This document shows, one piece after another, positions 1 to 13,600 of a DNA stretch of 64,000 bases. The first letter of the stretch is position 1; each line of letters starts with the position of its first letter. This DNA is from Prinia subflava. Its lineage: Eukaryota > Chordata > Aves > Passeriformes > Cisticolidae. Location of the stretch: contig NC_086247.1 in assembly GCF_021018805.1 (NCBI RefSeq), forward strand, positions 136,193,602-136,257,601. Reading direction: 5' to 3'. Made by a program: the position numbers and the translations under genes. The notes below the pieces were generated by a model. It searched no databases. It saw nothing but the letters and a program-made list of their open reading frames with translations, and was not told the DNA's origin.

Positions 1-1514
1 GTCTTTTCTGTGCCATCTGTTACGAGTTTTCTTCCCACGTTGAGTAAGAGAGACCTACATTTTCCTCTCTGACTTGTAACATATGAAACATTTCCTTTTG
101 TTTCGGTCCCTGAATAGTTGTGTCTAACTTTGCCTCTGCATTTTTCAGGTTTGTCCCTTACTTTTTCTATTCTGTTGGAAGTATCAGTGTTTCCATTTCT
201 ATGTGATTCCTGGCATTTTTTGGCTTTCATTTCTTTACGGAATTTTGGGTGCAGCTGTTTTATTTGTCTGGTTTTGGCTTATCTTTCTTCCATACAAGGA
301 CAATGTGCCATTGTGCCTGTAATGTCATTTGATTTAGACCCTGCTGTACAGATTAGCCTTTCTTTATTCATTTTTGCCTTTAAAATTGTTCCCTGTGTTA
401 CTTGCTGATTATCTGCAATATGGAGTAGACATACAGCCTGAACTACTCTTCCGCTATCTTCTCCCACTGCTCTCTTCTGTAAGAAAAATGTCATTTGCTT
501 TGCCTGAAAAATTTGTTCCCTGGAATTCAACTGAATTCATCCCTTCAGAAGTCTACATTGTAGATGTCCACAGCTGAGGCTGCCTGTGTAGTTCACAGGA
601 AAAAAAAAAATATATATAGTGTATATATAAAATTGTTTCCTTGAGACATGAAGAATATCTGTATGTGTGCATAGTCACACACATACAGATAGAAATTTGA
701 ATATGCACTCTTACACAAACATATGAAGATATCATCCTTTTTTCCTGTTTTTCTTTCATTCCTGAGCAGTCTTAGAACTGCAGTATGCAATGTTCTCCTG
801 ATTTCCTTTATTTTATTAGTGAGGTTTTCCAAAGTTTTTCAGGTCAAAAGTTGTCAGTTTGTGTTTCCGCACTAGAAGAAGCTTAGGAAATTTATTCCTG
901 TCCTCCCATGTCCTCACATTACTATTTGTTTCTGTCTCTGTGCTGCAAAAATCCTGCCATTCTGGTGGTGTTGATACAGCTCCTTGTGTTTCCGTGCTTG
1001 TTCATGTTTAGCAAATATCTGCCAGCTGTGCTCCCCCAAACACAGTAGCAGTCCTAGACCAGAAGGATTCACACAATGCATAATGCACAAGTGGATCTGC
1101 AAATTGCCTTGCAGCTGAAAAGAGAGAGAGAGAGGGAGAGAGCTTGCCTAGACTGTATCATATGGTCAGATCTGATCATTATTCCTTTTACATCTTTTTT
1201 TCTCCCAAGTTCTCTATGGTGCATAACATCCTTCTAGATAAAGGTACATAACGTCCTTCTGTCTGCATTTCTTTAGGTGACATTTAACTACCTAAAGGAA
1301 TTGCTTTTGCTTTTGAGCACTGCACGGTGTTTTCCTTCTCTATAGAAGGAATTCTGTGCAGCACAGCCATTCCTTGCTGGCCCAGAGGGCACAGGATCAG
1401 CCCTTGGAAGTGAATCTATCTGGGCCTTGGTAATGCTGAAAATTAACTCTGAGCTGTATAATGACATTTAATTAGTATTTAATGATGAATTAGACTTTGT
1501 ATTTTATTTATCAG
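1..1514 (+). other. ARMC3 intron (partial)
   Basis: AT-rich intronic sequence. It holds a short TA-rich run (611-629), a perfect 14-bp inverted repeat at 656-691 and a GA-rich run near 1121-1141. I see no conserved exon: the longer open frames here match no ARMC3 region and lack suitable splice borders. Confidence 0.6.
656..691. repeat. Perfect 14-bp inverted repeat, 8-nt loop
   Basis: TATCTGTATGTGTG at 656-669 is followed after 8 bases by its exact reverse complement CACACATACAGATA at 678-691. It is built on a TG/CA-rich tract and may come from microsatellite-type slippage. Confidence 0.7.
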
Positions 1515-1683
1515 TGCTTTGGACATCCTAGAAGAAATTAATCTGTCAACAAGGCGTAGAAATAAGTTTAGTGAAGCTGCTCTGGAAAAGCTACTTGATA
1601 ACAATCTTCCCCAAAAGTACAGCCGGATGGGATATTTATCATCAAGTAATATCATTACTAATGGATTCTATGATTGTGGTCAG
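1515..1683 (+). CDS. ARMC3: ARMC3 coding exon (first in window)
   Basis: The acceptor is TTTATCAG before 1515 and the donor is gtaagc at 1684. The exon starts with one base that completes a split codon and then reads 56 codons ([17 protein letters not shown]... to ...GFYDCGQ), ending in phase 0. Confidence 0.92.
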
Positions 1684-4600
1684 GTAAGCTATTCTAAACA
1701 AATGACTCTATTTAGAAAGAGTAAAAATTTCCTCTTAATAAGAAAAAGTACTGTAGCAACAGCCAAAATCTGGCTACAGAAAATACTTCATTTTCTTGTC
1801 CTGAAATTTCACAGCTGTTATACAGATATCTTTTGATTATCTTAATGGATGAAATCATCTTCATGGTATTCTCTACTTATGATCTTCCCAATCCTGTCTG
1901 AGCTGTTCAGACCTTTCCAGATCCTTTCTCAAACTTTAGTTCTTCTGGTCTCTTTCCCTGCACTATACTTAATGCTAACTTGACATTGTATGACCTATGG
2001 GCGGTTTGTTTGTTTATTTTTACATAAGGAAGCAAAGAGTTCATATTTTCACCTTGGTCATGACCCTTCCTCTCACAAAAGAAGTGTTTGTATATAAAGA
2101 CTTACTCCAGTATCACTTACTAGTGCTCTGCTCAATTTAAATCTGAGAAGGACTTTTCAAAATACCCAGAAGAGTTAGAAATACCAGTCTTACTGACAAT
2201 CAGTGAAAAACCTGCTCCTAAAGCACTTAGTTGCTTTTGAAAATTCCATCTTGTGTTGTAAAGCCTTCAGAGGCAGGAACATTTCTTTATTCTGGAAGTG
2301 TTTGGAATGCTTCAAACCAATAACTACAAGCTAAAATATTTATAAACAATCTTTCCTAAGAAAAATTTTTGAAGAAAATAATGCAGATATTTTGAATGGC
2401 TTTATAAGTTCCTACACAGTCTTTGGTTTAAGATTATGAATTTTAAATTGCTGTTTAGGTATCTTTTAAATGTATATTTTCTCTGCATCTTTAATTGAAC
2501 AGACCACCTTATATTTTATGCTAATTTTCTTGTAGGTAAAACATGGAGGGAAATTTTTGTCTTTGGAAGAACTAAGTAAACAAGAGCTTACTGACCGTCG
2601 GGAAATAATCTTTATTAATGCTAAACCCCAAGAAAAGTGAGTCATGTTAGATCTACTAGATCTATTTGTTGTAATAGCTCATCTTTTTAATAGTTTTCGA
2701 TGTTTCCACTACAAACTTCATTCTAGCTATCTATCTATACATACATACACACACAAATATAAATAGAGACATCTATTTTATTCTCAGCACAGTGCTTTTA
2801 TGTCCTAGGAGGCAAAACATTTCTATTTTATAAAATAAGAATTTGGAAAATAACTTATTCAGTTGAGTTGCTTTATTTATCTTAGCCTTGAAGACTCATT
2901 CATTTAACACTCTTTGATTCCTGATGATGGGACACCCAGTGTTTTTTTAGTTATAACAAAGCTTGTCATCTGCTGGAATAATTATGTCATCTGAGCTGAA
3001 TGTCAACATTCGACAAGAACCTATGATTTGATGGTCCTCTTGTACAGACAAATGCATGGAATTTTAAGCACATCATTCCAAAGCCAAGCATTAAGCTCTC
3101 AGGCTTGATAAAGAACCTGTGTCCATTTCTCTGTTTAAGTTGAAGCCAGCCTAACAAATCTTCTTAGATTGAATGCAGGAAGTTGGTATTGGGCTTGTTT
3201 AACTGGGAACCCTTTCCTGTAAACAGTCTCACAGATCAAAGATCACTCTACCAATATTTTCCAAGTCCAAAAATTTCTTCTCTGTCAACACATCACATAT
3301 TTGGGTTACAGTATCATTAGCTTCCCTTTTAAGCTTGCATATGACACCATAAAGATGTCTGGAAATATCAATGACAAATTAGACTTCCATGCTCTTTGTT
3401 GATCCCTAGAGCTGTCTTTAACTATCAGGTCTTCATTCTTTGACTTTGATACAGCTTCTTACTTTTGCACATTGGCAGGAGCCTTACTCCCCAGTTACGT
3501 TTGTGTTCATCATTGGGCATTCACCAATCTCAGAAGGAAAAAAGAGCTCTGGCACAGGAGCTGGTGAGGCTCATTGGCAGAGCTTGAAACCAGCCTGGAA
3601 GGGGGAAAGGGACAAAGCCAGGCTGGCCAGTGATGAGTGGTGGGATGGTGTGTCAAAACTTGAGGAAAGGAGCACTAATGGGATCCCTCCATCTGCCTCA
3701 GGAGATGTTGGCTGCAATGTACCATGCCTGAAATATCTCTGCATTAATGCACCCAGCCTGAGGGACAGACAAGGGGAATCCAGGCTTTGGCCCAGTCCCA
3801 GAGATTTGACATTGCTGGCATAAGTGAAACCTGGTGGGATGGATCCTGTGCCTGGAGTGCCCTGTTGGATGGTTCCAGGCTCTTCAGGAGGGACAGGCAG
3901 GGCAGGAGAGGTGCAGGGGTGGCACTGCATGGAATAGAAGGGGTAGAATGTATGGAGCTCACAGCTGGCAGTGGCACAGTCGAGAGCCTCTGGATGAGAA
4001 TCAAGGGACAAACAAAGAATGCAGGTGCCATCATGGGACTCCACTATAGACCTGGACAGGACACTGATGAATTATTCTTTGAGGAACTAAGGGACTCTTC
4101 CAAGTCAACTGCTCTTGTCCTTATGGGAGACTTCAACTTGCCAGAAATTAACTGGGAACATCACATACCTGGCACAACCCAGGCCAGAGCATTCCTAAAA
4201 ACCTGAATGACAACTTTATGGACCACACTTGGAAAGATGCCCTCCTTGATCTACTGCTTGTCAACAGGGTGGGTCTTGTGAGCAGGTGGAGACTGGAAGC
4301 CATCCTGGCCACAGTAACCACAAAGTGATCAAGTTTTAAGTCTGTTAACAGAAGGAAAAATGCAAAAATCTCAACTCTGGACCCGAGGAGAGCAGAACTC
4401 AGACTGCTCAGGGAATTAGTGAGTGAGATCCTCTGGGAACATGTTTTTGCAGATGCTGGCATCCATCAGTGTTGGTCTGAACATCACCTCCTAAGGGCAC
4501 AAGAGCAGGCAATTCCCAAATGTCAGAAGTCAAGCAGGTGAGGCAGAATGCCATCTTGGCAGAACAGGATTCTTCTCTTAAAAAAACAGGCAAACAAGGA

Positions 4601-7600
4601 AGGATTGTATGACCAGTGGAAGCAAGGTCAGGTGACATGAGAAGAACACAGAGCCACTGATGGCCGCTGTAGGAAGAAAATTCATGTAGTCAAAGCTCAG
4701 CTGGGGCTGAGCTGCCAGCCAGCCAGCCAGAACTGCGTGGGACAAGAAAATGAGTGTTTTCAAATATATTAATAGCATCAGGAAGTGTAAAAATAACTTT
4801 GTCCCATTACAGGCTGAACATGATCTCCTCACAGGGACAGAGACAAGGCTGAGGTGTTTAACACATTCTTTGCCTCTGTCTTCAACAAGGATGATGGACC
4901 AAGGGTGCCCTGAGCTGGAGGACCATGACTGCAGGAATGATCAGCTCCCAGTCAACCATGAAATTGTGCCAGATGTACTGTTCCAGATGGATCCCTACAA
5001 ATCTATGGGGCCTAGTGGGATTAATTCAGGACTCCTTGAAGAGCTGGATGATGTTATTGCACAACCTCTAGATGATTTTTGAGCAGTCTTGGGAATACGG
5101 AGAAGTCCCAGCTGAGTGGAAGCTGGTGAATGTCCTGATTTTCAAGCAGTGCATGAAGAAGGATCCCAGAAACTACAGGCCTGTTCATTTCACTTCCCCA
5201 GTGCCTGATAAAGTTATGGAGAAGATTATTCTGGGAGGTATTGGAAAACATCTAAAAGACAACACAGTCACTGGTCACAGCCAGCATGGCCTCATGAGAC
5301 TAAACTCTTGCTCATCAAACCTGATTTCCTTCTGTAACAAAGTAACCCATGGGGTTGATCAAGGGGAGCCAGGTGATGTAATGACATTTTTGGATTTCAG
5401 TGCTCTCTCCCAGTATCCTTCTGCACAGGATGTCCAGCTCACAGCTGGATAAGCACACCATGTGATGGGTGAGCAACTGGCTCACGGGTCGGGCACAAAG
5501 GGTTGCAGTGACTGGGGTGACATCAGAGTGGTGACCTGGCACTGGTGGGGTTCCACAGGGCCCCATCCTCCACCCTGTGCTCTTCAACATCTTCATAAAT
5601 GATTTGGACCCTGGACTGGAAGGGACACTAAGCAAGTTCACAGATGATAAAAACTGGCAGGAGCTGTTCACTGCCTGGAAGGCAGAAAGGCCCTGCAGAG
5701 ACACCTCAACAAGTCAGAGGGCTGGGCAATCACCAACCACATGAAGTTCAACAAGGGAAAGTGCTGGATTCTGCACCTGGGATGGGGCAGACCTGGATGT
5801 ACAGGCAGACTGGGGAGTGACAGGCTTGGAAGCAGTGCCATGGAAAGGGACCTGGGGGTCCTGGTCCTCATGATGGCAAGTTTGAACATGAGGCAGCAGT
5901 GCCCTGGCAGCCAGAAGGGCCACGTGTGTCCTGGGGGCATCAGGCACAGCAGGGCCAGCCAGGCAAGGGACGGGATTGTCCCCTCTGCTCTGCACTGGGG
6001 CAGCCTCACCTCGAGTGCTGGGGGCAGTTCTGGGTGCCACAATGTGAGAAAAAAAATACTAGAGACTGTCCAAAGGAGGGTCACAAGGATGGTGAAGGGC
6101 CTTGAGGTGAAGCCATGTGAGGAGTGACTGAGGCCACTTGGTCTGTTCAGCCTGGAGAAGAGGAAACTGAGAGGAGATCTCATGGCAATCTACAACTTCT
6201 TCATGAGAGGAATAAGAGGGTCAGACACTGATCTCCTCTCTGGTGACCAGTGACAGAACCTGAGGGAAAGGCCTGAGGTTGTGTCAGGGGAGGTTTAGGT
6301 TGGATATTAGGAAAAGGTTCTTCCCTCAGAGGGTGACTGAGCATAGAACAGCACCCCAGGTAACTGGTCACAGCACCAAGCCTGACAGAGTTCAAGAAGG
6401 ATTTGGACAATGCTCTCAGGCACATGGCATGACTCTTGGGGATGGGGCTGTGCAGAGCCAGGAGTTGGATATAATGATCTTGATGGGTCCCTTCCATCTC
6501 AGCATATTCTGTTATTCTGTGATTCCATACTTCATTTTTGATCCCTGAATTAATGTCTGGTTTATTAGTAGCTATGTTATTTCTTTCACTTATATACCAC
6601 CTATGAATATATTTATTGTCCTTTAAAATCCAAACTCCATTTTCATAGCTTTAAATACAAATACTAACTCTGCAAATAACATGCAAAAAAATAACTTCTT
6701 CTGTTTCAGTGTTGTAGTAGAAAAGGTACAAGATGCATCACCACCTGTTTCAAGAAAAAGCAGCAGAGAAAAACTAAGGTATGGTTCTCAGATTGACTTG
6801 TTGTCAATGTTCTGTTACTGTTCTAACGCTAGAAATAGAAATCTGACTGAAAATAGTGACAGTTTCTGAATGGAGTAAAAATACCTAAACGCAATGTTAA
6901 ATATAATTTTGGAGTCTTTCTTTCATCTCCTATTTGCAGTAATATTACTTTGTCTATCTTAGTGATTATTTGTCCTCTCTTCCCATGCTGTATTTGAACA
7001 GCTCACACTTATTTGCTCTTTTTTTTCTTCATTATCCCTTGGAAACAGTGAAATACTGTTATTTTACAACTTGACAACCAAGACACAGGGAAATTACAGT
7101 AGCAGTTCTTTCTCAGTTTAGAACCTAAACCCATAAAATGTTCCTACACTGCCTACATGCTTCCTTATTTCTAGATTAAATCTCTTCCAGTGCAGTTGAC
7201 AGATGACTAAAAGCTGAGAAGGGTGTGCTCAGAGCTGTCCTTATTTTTAGGCAACTAGCCTAAAAATGCTTCAGTCTTGCTGCACATGTCCTGATCTGTA
7301 TAATACACCACATACAGTGCTGCAGTCTGTCTCTTCATACCAAGCAGATCAGAACCTCTACTCTTGTAGTGGAAAATTAATTTCCTTCTTTCACAGAAAG
7401 AGGATTTGAGTCTGTCCCTCACACCTGCAGATATATATAGCTGACCACAAGATATTTGGGGCTTAGCAGTCTCTTTGTGGTTTGTTGTAGCTGAGCAGTA
7501 ACGATGAGGTGCAATGAGCAGGGCTTTTTACTTGAGCTGTGCAGGTACTTAACTCTCCTTACTCTCACCAAGACCAGGCTTCTAGTGCTTGTCTAATATA

Positions 7601-10600
7601 AAATACTTAACCTGTAGTTTGTTCCTGTGGAAGGAAACTGAGCCATGGTCTCCCAGCTGTCCTTCCTGTAAAACAGCAGCACAGTCACTACCACAGTGGT
7701 GGCTTCTGGAGAAGACAGGTGTACATGCCTGATTCCAGGGGAATCCAAAAGCAGTCCAAATAGAGCCTCCTTGCCATCAATGGAACGGTCTCTAGTCCCT
7801 GACAGAAGTGTGATACAACCTACAACCATCCTCAGCTTTTCTGTTAGCTAACTTACTGAGCTGACCATTTATCATGCTGGTTTCTGTGGGTCCCATTCCT
7901 GACTTCCTATTTTTCCTTTCTCTGTGGCAAAGGGAGCCTTGGCATTGACTAAGGGCTGTGAGTTCTAAGGTCAGTGATGGACATTTCAAAATGCTAAGTG
8001 GCTGGGAAAAAAGGAGAAATGGTGTGTCTGCTCTAGGAGCTGATGTACTGTGTTTCCAGTTTTTATTTTGGAGCTCATTCATGAACTGTGATACCCGACT
8101 GTCTGTACAGGTGTTTTATTGACAGAGAGAATGGCTGATTTCTGACACTGCATGTATATTTCTCTGTGTGTTTGTATCTGCGCTTGAGAAATGAAATGTG
8201 CAGTAAAAAATCAAGACAAAACTGAAACTTGCTTTTGATCTCAATAGTTCAGTAGTATCTCCAATAGAGGAAAAACAGAAGTTACCTGGACAATGGTGTT
8301 CACTCAGCAAATGCAGCACTAGAAAAAAAGGCTTAAAGTATTATACTTTGAGTTATATTTGAATATGTTTGAATTATATCAACTTGTTTAGAACAGACAT
8401 GCAAATTACTGACAGATAATAGCTACTGACTGTGAATGTTTGAGGTTCTGACTTAAATCAGGACCCAAATTGCCAGACTAGTTTATCCAAAAGTTAATGA
8501 CTTACAAGACATTCCCATTTGACTAGTTATTAGGACTGCAAGCACTTTTGAAATTCAGTTTAAGTCATAGTATAGTAGATATCTGAAATGGATTGTATGA
8601 ATTGCATTGTGGAAGGTTCCTGTTTCAGGATGCACCAGAGTAGATTAAGCAGCTTGAGTGCCTTAGGAGGCCTGTCCCAGCTTCTGCTCCTTGCAGCCCT
8701 CCTGCTGCCCTGCGTGCCCTGCTCATAACCCACTGTGCCTATGCCAGTTTACTCAAAGGGAGCAGAGGCAAGGGGAGGTACTGACCCCAGTTATGTTTTC
8801 TCTGCTCCAGCGGGGAATTCCGTCACCTTGGAAGATGCTCTAGAGTCAGAGGCCATTTTGTGTAGACTCAGGAGCTGGGAGACCTGTTCTGACAAGATAA
8901 TATATTTATTACAGTGTGTGATGAGGATACACTTGGATAGTTGCTTTTTAATGTAATTTATGTCAATGTGTAAATGACTGTTCTGTTTGCAACCATAACT
9001 CTTTTGAAAAGCAAAAAAAAAAATTAGGAAAAAACAAATACCTGCCTCAATTTCCCATAGTAAACCTTGCAGGAGTACAAGGACTTCTTTCTTCAAGTAT
9101 GAAATAATTGCTTTTGAATGTCATGATCAAGTTGTATGATTTATAACCCCATTGTCATTCATTTTGAATCCATAATTCATACATCATTATTATTATTAAT
9201 TTGTGAGATATATGGGAGTTACTTGAAGGTCAGTAGCTGACTCCAAGTCTCAAACATGCTTAGACATTTTCCTACATATTTTTTCCTTTGATCATATGTT
9301 TCTGTTCATCATTATTTTGCAAAGTACTACTGAACACTGCTTAAAGCCATTGTTTTGAAAAAGTGATACTGCTTTATATAAACTATAGTTGAAAGCCAAG
9401 AGAAAGGGCAGTTGTAATCGTCTGCTGGAAATGTTTGAATTAGATGTGAGGAAGTGCCTAGCTGATAGTTTGACATATACTTTCATTGATGGCAACATTT
9501 TTAATCAGGCAGTTTTATATCTGATATACACATTGGCTGGGCTAAAAGATTGTATTTAATGTAGACTAACAAATGTGTATTTATTCCATCCTATGTTTCA
9601 GCACTGCATTTAAAAAAATACTTCCCAATGCCCATTTGCTCCTTTTCAAAAGAGAACCAGGGCATTTAAGCTATGCAAAATGGGAAAGAAAATATGGCTG
9701 CTTTTTGATGGTAGAGTATTGTATTGGTTGCCTTCTTCCTCTGGCTGATGCTCTGGTGACCTGTTGGACTCTTGTAGTGAAGTTGCAAAGAATCACAAAC
9801 AGCTTGGAGACTATTGGAGACACTAAAGTGCCATGAGCTCTCCTTTGCAATATTCCTCTGCTTTCACAGCAACCAGTCTTACGACTAGGAAGACAGATCT
9901 GAGAAATGAGAGTGATTTTTTTTCTGATGTCACAATTCCTGCTGGCAAGAAAATGAGGATTAAAAAAAAAAAATGAGGGCAGGAAAAAAGGTTGTAGAAG
10001 TCTCCTGTAGTGGTTACCGGTTATTTTATAGCACTGAGCTGTAAGACAGCAGCTCCACAGTTCCTTGTGAGATAAGGATTAGACAGATATGATGAGCTGA
10101 AGAGTTGAGGAGTAAGGTAGAGACAAGTGTGGAAGACAACCTTAAATCAGCTATTCCACCAAGGAACAGAACATAGTGTTACCTGAGAGAAATAAGCAGC
10201 AGCAAGAAACCCAAACAAATCACTGTTCAAACCCATTTCTCTCAGGTGTATTGTTCCTGAAAATGGAGGAGGAGGAGTTCCTGAAAGGAGGACAATAAGT
10301 TTGATTCTGCAGTCATTTGAATAGATAGGAACTGGAAACAAATTCTCCTAATACTACTGTAATTTAATGCTGCATTTCTCATAGAGAAAAGAAAGTACTG
10401 GGAGGTTGGAAGGGAAGAAGGGGGAAAAAGGGTAAATGGTGAAGAAACAAGAATTATAGCATTTGTAAATGTTTTTCTTTTGAAAGCCTCCTAAACCGTA
10501 CATGAAAGAGTTGGGAATAATTCAGGATTTTTTAAACACAGTATTTTTAACCATAATGTATAAATGGATAAATTGATAAATGGATAACTAGATAGCTTTT

Positions 10601-13600
10601 TAATCTAGCATTATAAGGTTCTCTGGCTCTAGTTAGATAGAGTCAAATTAGATAAAGAAAACTGTTTGTCTGCTTTTTTCCAAGTGTAAGTGTAATTAAT
10701 AACCAGAGCAGTTTATTTAAGAGGATGGTGAATTTTCTATAATTTTAAGATTAAATCTTAATTGGTTATCCTTCTAAAATAATATGCTTTGTGACACCTA
10801 TGAAAAGGGCTTTTTGTGAATATGGTAAATCTCAAAAGGTTAAAGAAAAGTTTTCAAAGTATTCTGAAGACAAATTGCTTGAATTCAACTACTGATAATG
10901 GTGAATGCCCTTTTGCTTTGTTCAATGCCTTCCATCTTAAGAGTGCTTTCATGGTATAAATTTTAAGGATAATTTGAAGAGCATGCAATAACGATAGTGA
11001 GTCCTGGAGCCATGTACTTTAGTGATCCTTTATTTATTTATTTCCTTCCAAGATCACCAGAAGTATTATAGATTTTTAAAAGTAAGCAGAACTGTTAAAG
11101 AAAGGAGCTTTATTGTATTTCACAGTAAAAAATTTCAGGATCTATGCTGAAAAAAGATATAATACTTACAAAACACTAGTTTCATGTGTTCCCACAGATG
11201 AAAGATCTCAAACTGTCTGATTTTATAGACCTTAATAATAATACCTCTGGTAAGACACTAATTTTATAGTTGCTGCATAACTTGTGAAATGCACAGTATT
11301 TAATTTAAGCAGAACAGTAATTTCATTTATACTTCTGCTGGGTGCTTAAGACTCCTGTTTAGGATCACAGTCATTTTTCAGATCCTGAGCATTAGTAAAA
11401 TATGAAGCATGTGCAATGAAAAAGAGTCAGCAAAAACACAGACTTGTTGTAAAATCTTTCTCTGACAAGCCATGCTGTAATTGGCATTATGCTTGAAGTA
11501 CCTGAACTTGCAACTACACAGGCTGTCTTTTGGAATGTCCTGTCCAGATTTCACCTGTGCTTTTGATACCATTTTTTCCTTTATTTGAAGACCAGGTTTT
11601 TATCAAGTAAAAACTCATTGGAGTTCATGACTTTTAGTTCACATCCATACAGAACTAAACCATAACTAAAAATAGGCCCTATATGTATATAGTAGGTGTC
11701 TCCTCCTCTATATAATCCATACCTAGGAAAGGCACATCAGAGCCATTAACTGAAAATAAAATGAGAATTGACAACACTGTTAATATGGAGCTAGTGGCAT
11801 TTGTTCCTGACCATCTCCTGAGGGCATGTTTCACAAGTGTTCTCTACAGCTTTGTAGATTTTGGATATTTGTTATCAAGAGAAAAGAAGTCTCCTACCTT
11901 CCACCTCTCCCTAGCCAATTTGTCTGAATGTCCTGTTGGAGAACTAATATATTTGACTTTGAACTTTAGAGATTACAGTATTCTAGATAAATATATAATT
12001 CTTTTTTTCTATGTAAGGAAAGGGAAGGGGAAAAAAGAGGAGGAAAAACCAAAAGAAGTTATTCAAATTACACCTGGAGTCCAGGAGGAAATAAATCTAG
12101 AAAATTCCCATTGGCTACCACCACCTGACTTCATTTTAATGGATTACATTAATGATGCTTCCAAAACAATTCTACCACTAACTACTACCCGGGAACAGGT
12201 TGTGGCTCTTGCACAGTGAGTACCAAATCGTATTTCCATAAGCTGAATTGGTAAAATAACTGTTTTCTTATCCAAGGCAAATTTTTTCAAAATAGTTATT
12301 TCCCCATGCTTAAAGATTCAAAATCAGCTTTGGCCCGGAATGCTGATACATTTAGATTTTAAGCATCTTGTTTCTTATTTTGTTGCAATTAATTTAATAT
12401 ACTTTAAAATAAAGTATCACCTGCAACAAAAGAGTATCCATTTCTCGTTTAAAAAAATATTATAGACTATTTCAGGTTCTTTTTCACATTTACATCTGTA
12501 CTGATTCTTTCCAGTGACCATATCAGCTGCATATAGCATCTACATAATCAAGGAGCCCCAGAGACCCAGGTTTTGCAAAGCCTAAAAGCATTGTTAGAAC
12601 CCAAATCTAATAGTCAAGATGGTTGCAAGCTACATGTATCATGTCTGTTCTTTCTCCTACCATCTTTCCTGCCTGCTTGGTTTTGGAACCCCCTTGGGAC
12701 AACAGCTCTATTGTATTTTTTTTTTCTGTAGAGCCAAAAGCATAAGACAGGTTTTCTAACAGAGCCTTTAAGTGCTCTTGTAATTAATATCCTGATGATT
12801 TAATAGTGCCAGATTATTGCAACAGTGCAAGTATAGACTGTTGGTATCGACGTGTGATTCATTAGTTACACTCACTGCTCAGCCTGGGCACCAGTCACTG
12901 TCACCTCCAAGCGGTGTGTCTGTTTTCATCTTCTCCTTAGTTAAACCTTTATATCTTAGCAGTTTCCTGGCTGCCTTCTGAATCTGGAGAGTTTGGTGTC
13001 AGATCCTACTTACTCTCACAAAAATTGTTACTTTTACTAACTCTCATTTTTAATGAAGTCTTCTAATGTGATATGAGGAATGAATTTTCCATTGACTGCA
13101 GAATTTGACAGGACAGATATTCATCCTTAACTGTCCAGCTGTGTATAAATCATGTTGCCTTCCTCAAGGTGGAATCCATAAAATTCTCTTTTAAATCTGC
13201 TCTTCTAACACACCAGTGAAATACTTGCAGACACACAACCCAGTGAAACAATCATGAGAAATTTAAGCAGAATGTTTTCTGTGGAGATTTGTCTGTGTTC
13301 CATTTCAGGTGGCTGCCTGAACAGCATGTGTTGAATAGGGAGTGGGGGAGAAGGCAGCTGCAGCATCCCTCAGCAGCCTGTCTAGAGTTCCTCTTGTGCT
13401 CATTGGGGTGGGGGTCAGGCTAGATGAGGGGACAGCAGTAATGCTGGGTGTCTCCTTTGGAGCAAACACAGCACACCTTTGTGTGCTGGTGAGCACGCTG
13501 GCTGGGGCATTGCTGTCTTTAATGAGGGCTGGCCATGGGCACACACTGCTCAAGGGACTGCCTCGAGCCCCACACTTTCTCAGCTTCACCCAGTAATTCC

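Noticed and set aside
374..577. Open frame near the window start as an upstream ARMC3 exon.
   Set aside because: No similarity to the armadillo-repeat part of ARMC3 and no convincing acceptor/donor pair in phase with the exon at 1515.
11199..11250. Possible extra ARMC3 exon (ATG AAA GAT ... between a CCCACAG acceptor and a GTAAGA donor).
   Set aside because: Its only open frame starts in phase 0, but the preceding exon ends in phase 2 and the following exon needs phase 2. The exons at 6710-6778 and 12018-12215 join perfectly without it.
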